Origin: Planctomycetota bacterium
GTDB taxonomy: Bacteria; Planctomycetota; JAJSAM01; JAJVHW01
NCBI GenBank assembly: GCA_022072415.1
Contig: JAJVHW010000125.1
Coordinates: 1-41,788, forward strand
Reading direction: 5' to 3'
Length of the DNA stretch: 41,788 bases
Part shown: positions 38,469 to 41,788 of the stretch, piece by piece
Layout of the letters: every line of letters begins with the position of its first letter
Numbering within the stretch: position 1 is the first letter of the stretch
Made by a program: the position numbers and the translations under genes
Notes under the pieces: generated by a model
What the model saw: only the letters and a program-made list of their open reading frames with translations
What the model was told of the DNA's origin: nothing
The model's database searches: none

Positions 38469-38493
38469 CGGAGTCACCGAGAGACGTCTGCGG

Positions 38494-40767
38494 CTAGTGC
38501 GTGAAGGCGGTGAAGAAGCGGCGGACGCCGGGGACCGACTTCGTGACCGGCGGGAGGACGCGGGTCGGCTCCATGCCGCCCACCTGGCCGAGCCCGCCCA
38601 GCGCCACCCACAGGTACGGCGCGGTCGGGTTGAAGCCGTCGTACATCGCGGACGTCGGGTTGAGACCCACCTTCCGCGTGGACGCCGGCGTGAAGCTGAT
38701 GAGCTGGCCGAACACGCCCTGGATCGACACGCGGAGGTCGAGGACCGTGTCCCCGCCGGTGTTCGCCACGAACCACTGGTTCGCGCCGACCGTACCCGTC
38801 GAGAGCGCGTAGCCGTAGCGCGGGCTCAGCGGGTTGCAGTCCACCCACTGCTGGACCGCGAACACCGCCGTCGGGTTCTTCACCCCGTCCGTCAGCGTCG
38901 ACTCGATCCCGTCGCGGGACGCGTTCACGCGGAGATACATGCTCACGGAACCGTTCGGGTCCTGCACGCCGCCCTGGTTCACCACCGCGGCCATGTCGAG
39001 CGCGCCGAAGCCGATCATCGTGAAGTCCGCATCCACCGGGTTCGAGCCGGTCTTGTGCGTGTTGACCGCCTTCGACTGCTTGACGTCGATGACCGTGACC
39101 GAGCTGTCGAGCGAGTTCGTCGTCAGGCACCGGTTGAGGATGAACGAGTCGCTCGTGATCGTGCGCGGCCCGGCGCCGGTCGCGATCGACGTGCGGTTGC
39201 GCGGCGTGTCGCGGATCGCGTCGCAGGGCGACGGAGCCCCGGGCTGCCCGTTCAGGTTCACCGTGATCTGCTGCAGATCGATGAACTGCACGTTGTTCGC
39301 CGCGAAGTCCGTGACCGCCAGCGTCGTGTTGCGCAGGCCGAAGTCGCACGGGATCGCCACGTCCGTCGGCTGCGAGAAGCCGGGGAACCGGCCCAGCACC
39401 TTGAACGTCCTCGAGTCCACCACCAGCACCGTCGCCGAGCGCTGGTCCACCACGTAGAGGAACGTGTGGAACCCGTTGTTCCCGTCATAGCGCGGGTCCA
39501 CGATCATCCCCGACGGACGGCCCATCCGGACCGGCGCGTTCGCGATCGTCGTGAACAGCGAGAAGTCCGTGATGCCCTGCTGCAGGCGCGCGAAGAACGG
39601 TCGGAGGTCCACCTGACCGATCCCGTTGCCCGTGAAGTAGTACAGGCCCGAGCCGATCGCCTTGCACGACGGCGAGAGGAAGCACGACGACGTGCAGGGC
39701 GAGGAGTACGGGATCGGCGGGTTGAAGTGCGAGCTCCCCGGCGCGATCAGCGTCGGCGGAGGCGTGATCCCCTTCGTCGTGAACGCCAGGCGGTAGATCC
39801 CGTTCGTCTCGAAGTAGTCGCCGTTCGGCGAGTTGTAGACGAAGAACGTCGGCACCGGCGGCGTGCCGTAGAGCACCGTCTGCGTCGTGTCCGCCGTCCA
39901 CTGGAGCCCCGGGTCCCGGCGGAACTGGTTCCCGAACACGTCGGTCACCGTCGCCGGCTGCGCGAAGCCCGTCGGCGGAAGCCCCGCCACGCCCTGCATC
40001 AGGAGCTGGATCGTCGTGCGCGGCGGATACCCGAAGCACGGGTCCGGCGTGAACACCACGTCGAAGCCGTCGCGCTCCGTCGTGAGGCCCGTGCCGCCCT
40101 TCCCCGGGATCAGCGACACCGGGTTCGTGCTCGCGTTCTGCACCTGGATCGTGGACACGATCGACTGCGCGCTGATCGGCTCGTTGAACGTCAGCACGAT
40201 CGGCTGGTTCAGCCCGACGTTCTGCTGGTTCGACGACGGCGTCACCTTGCGAAGCACCGGCGCGAACACGTCCGTCCCCACCGAGAACGTCGTCGAGAAG
40301 TCGCGGCCCCCCGCGTTCAGCAGGTTGCCCTTCGAGTTCCGCACCGAACTCTTCACCGTGAGCGTGTACTGCCCCGGCGTCAGCAGACCGTTCGGCGCCC
40401 CGAAACGCGGGTCGAACCGGAACACGTTGCGCGTGATGGTCGGGTTGCCCGGCAGGCGCTGGAACGCGGAGTCGATGAACTCCACCTTCGGCGTCAGCTT
40501 GTTCAGGATGTTCTTGTTGTCGATGAAGTCCGACGCGCGGAGCACGCTCGAGAACCGCACCGTGATCACGTTGTTCACGCCCGGGTCCGAGAGGTCGGGC
40601 AGGACCTCCTGGTTGAGCGTCGGAGTCACCAGCGTGACGACGAGGTCCGACTCGTTCGAGAACGCGCGGCTTCCCGCGCTCGCGTCGGCCGCTCCCAGGA
40701 GCGCAGCCCCCGCGGACGTGCCGATCACGGCCAGCGCTGCGCCCGAGGCGACGAGGAATCGGTTCAT
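38494..40767 (-). CDS. large secreted protein, SbsA/Big_5 Ig-like domains followed by beta-propeller-like region (copy 1)
   Basis: ATG at 40767 preceded by GGAGA Shine-Dalgarno; MNRFLVASGAALAVIGTSAGAALLGAADASA signal peptide; FAPVLRKVTPSSNQQNVGLNQPIVLTFNEPISAQSI; propeller-like LYVVDQRSATVLVVDSRTFKVLGRFPGFSQPTDVAI. Confidence 0.87.
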   Translation of the reverse strand: MNRFLVASGAALAVIGTSAGAALLGAADASAGSRAFSNESDLVVTLVTPTLNQEVLPDLSDPGVNNVITVRFSSVLRASDFIDNKNILNKLTPKVEFIDSAFQRLPGNPTITRNVFRFDPRFGAPNGLLTPGQYTLTVKSSVRNSKGNLLNAGGRDFSTTFSVGTDVFAPVLRKVTPSSNQQNVGLNQPIVLTFNEPISAQSIVSTIQVQNASTNPVSLIPGKGGTGLTTERDGFDVVFTPDPCFGYPPRTTIQLLMQGVAGLPPTGFAQPATVTDVFGNQFRRDPGLQWTADTTQTVLYGTPPVPTFFVYNSPNGDYFETNGIYRLAFTTKGITPPPTLIAPGSSHFNPPIPYSSPCTSSCFLSPSCKAIGSGLYYFTGNGIGQVDLRPFFARLQQGITDFSLFTTIANAPVRMGRPSGMIVDPRYDGNNGFHTFLYVVDQRSATVLVVDSRTFKVLGRFPGFSQPTDVAIPCDFGLRNTTLAVTDFAANNVQFIDLQQITVNLNGQPGAPSPCDAIRDTPRNRTSIATGAGPRTITSDSFILNRCLTTNSLDSSVTVIDVKQSKAVNTHKTGSNPVDADFTMIGFGALDMAAVVNQGGVQDPNGSVSMYLRVNASRDGIESTLTDGVKNPTAVFAVQQWVDCNPLSPRYGYALSTGTVGANQWFVANTGGDTVLDLRVSIQGVFGQLISFTPASTRKVGLNPTSAMYDGFNPTAPYLWVALGGLGQVGGMEPTRVLPPVTKSVPGVRRFFTAFTH

Positions 40768-40804
40768 GAGGTTTCTCCGGACTTCGAGGGACATGCTTCG
40801 GGCG

Positions 40805-40832
40805 AGTGTACGGCGGCCTGCCCGGGCGTCAA
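40805..40832 (-). promoter_or_regulatory. sigma70-like promoter for the 38494-40767 gene
   Basis: Minus strand TTGACG (40832-40827), 16-nt spacer, TACACT (40810-40805); distance fits start at 40767 with a short leader. Confidence 0.55.
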
Positions 40833-40922
40833 CAACGCAACTCTTCGTGGGACGTTCCCGAGCTCGCGTCAGGCTCGGAACCGGGCGCTGCGGGGACAGG
40901 TAGGCCGAACGGTCCGAACGAC

Positions 40923-40952
40923 GGGTCGGGGGCGGGAAGCCGCTCCCGACCC
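40923..40952 (-). terminator. hairpin downstream of secreted protein copy 2
   Basis: GGGTCGGG-GGCGGGAAGCCGCT-CCCGACCC with inner GCGG/CCGC, about 23 bp beyond the stop at 40975. Confidence 0.6.
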
Positions 40953-40974
40953 GGGAGCCCGGAGAGGATGGCCG

Positions 40975-41788
40975 CTAGTGCGTGAAGGCGGTGAAGAAGC
41001 GGCGGACGCCGGGGACCGACTTCGTGACCGGCGGGAGGACGCGGGTCGGCTCCATGCCGCCCACCTGGCCGAGCCCGCCCAGCGCCACCCACAGGTACGG
41101 CGCGGTCGGGTTGAAGCCGTCGTACATCGCCGAGGTGGGGTTCAGCCCCACCTTGCGGGTCGCCGCCGGGTTGAAGCTGACGAGCTGGCCGAAGCTTCCC
41201 TGCACGGAGACGCGGAGGTCGAGGACCGTGTCCCCGCCGGTGTTCGCCACGAACCACTGGTTTGCGGCGACCGTGCCCGTCGAGAGCGCGTAGCCGTAGC
41301 GCGGGCTCAGCGGGTTGCAGTCCACCCACTGCTGGACCGCGAACACCGCCGTCGGGTTCTTCACCCCGTCCGTCAGCGTCGACTCGATCCCGTCGCGGGC
41401 GTCCTGGAAGATGTTCACGCGAGGAATGCGGAGATACATGCTGACCGACCCGTTCGGGTCCTGCACGCCGCCCTGGTTGACGACCGCGGCGATGTCCACG
41501 CCGCCGAAGGCGAACATCGTGAAGTCCGCGTCCACCGGGTTCGAACCGGTCTTGTGCGTGTTGACCGCCTTCGACTGCTTGACGTCGATGACCGTGACGG
41601 AACTGTCGAGCGAGTTCGTCGTCAGGCACTTGTTGAGGATGAACGAGTCGCTCGTGATCGAGCGCGGCCCGGCGCCGGTCGCGATCGACGTGCGGTTGCG
41701 CGGCGTGTCGCGGATCGCGTCGCAGGGCGACGGAGCCCCGGGCTGCCCGTTCAGGTTCACCGTGATCTGCTGCAGATCGATGAACTGC
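40975..41788 (-). CDS. paralog (copy 2) of the adjacent secreted propeller protein, N-terminus beyond window
   Basis: Near-identical C-terminal translation to 38494-40767; frame stays open to the window edge past the M at 41760 (upstream codons QFIDLQQITV match copy 1). Confidence 0.87.
   Translation of the reverse strand, partial: QFIDLQQITVNLNGQPGAPSPCDAIRDTPRNRTSIATGAGPRSITSDSFILNKCLTTNSLDSSVTVIDVKQSKAVNTHKTGSNPVDADFTMFAFGGVDIAAVVNQGGVQDPNGSVSMYLRIPRVNIFQDARDGIESTLTDGVKNPTAVFAVQQWVDCNPLSPRYGYALSTGTVAANQWFVANTGGDTVLDLRVSVQGSFGQLVSFNPAATRKVGLNPTSAMYDGFNPTAPYLWVALGGLGQVGGMEPTRVLPPVTKSVPGVRRFFTAFTH

Overview
High-GC bacterial chromosomal window with mostly housekeeping genes and a gene order consistent with a Planctomycetota-like genome (taxonomy is inference). 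Recognisable genes: a GT2 / asnB-like / TMTC-like TPR glycosyltransferase cassette (the last runs off the left edge and is missing from the ORF track), tRNA-Leu(UAG), a SIMPL protein, tig-clpP-clpX, accA, purL-purQ, prmC, prfA, rpmE, a GH18 chitinase, an M19 dipeptidase, maf, rpsP, ffh, murA, a TPR plus double RpoA-CTD protein, ruvA, asnS, and three large secreted proteins, two of which are tandem paralogs. Main finding: a thioredoxin-like gene on the minus strand is split in the ORF track by an in-frame TGA (7558-7560) exactly at the first position of a CxxC-type motif (...WYFVHTT-U-GYC-RDQF...). A perfect 6-bp hairpin with loop AGUUC starts 11 nt after the TGA, as expected for a bacterial SECIS, so this is a candidate selenoprotein. 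Other findings: a 249-bp non-autonomous element with 29-bp terminal inverted repeats abutting the purQ stop codon, mosaic (gene-conversion-like) identity between the tandem secreted-protein genes, a triple hairpin repeat upstream of a PDZ gene, and a structured intergenic region around 34.4-34.55 kb. No CRISPR array, rRNA, prophage or defence island was seen.
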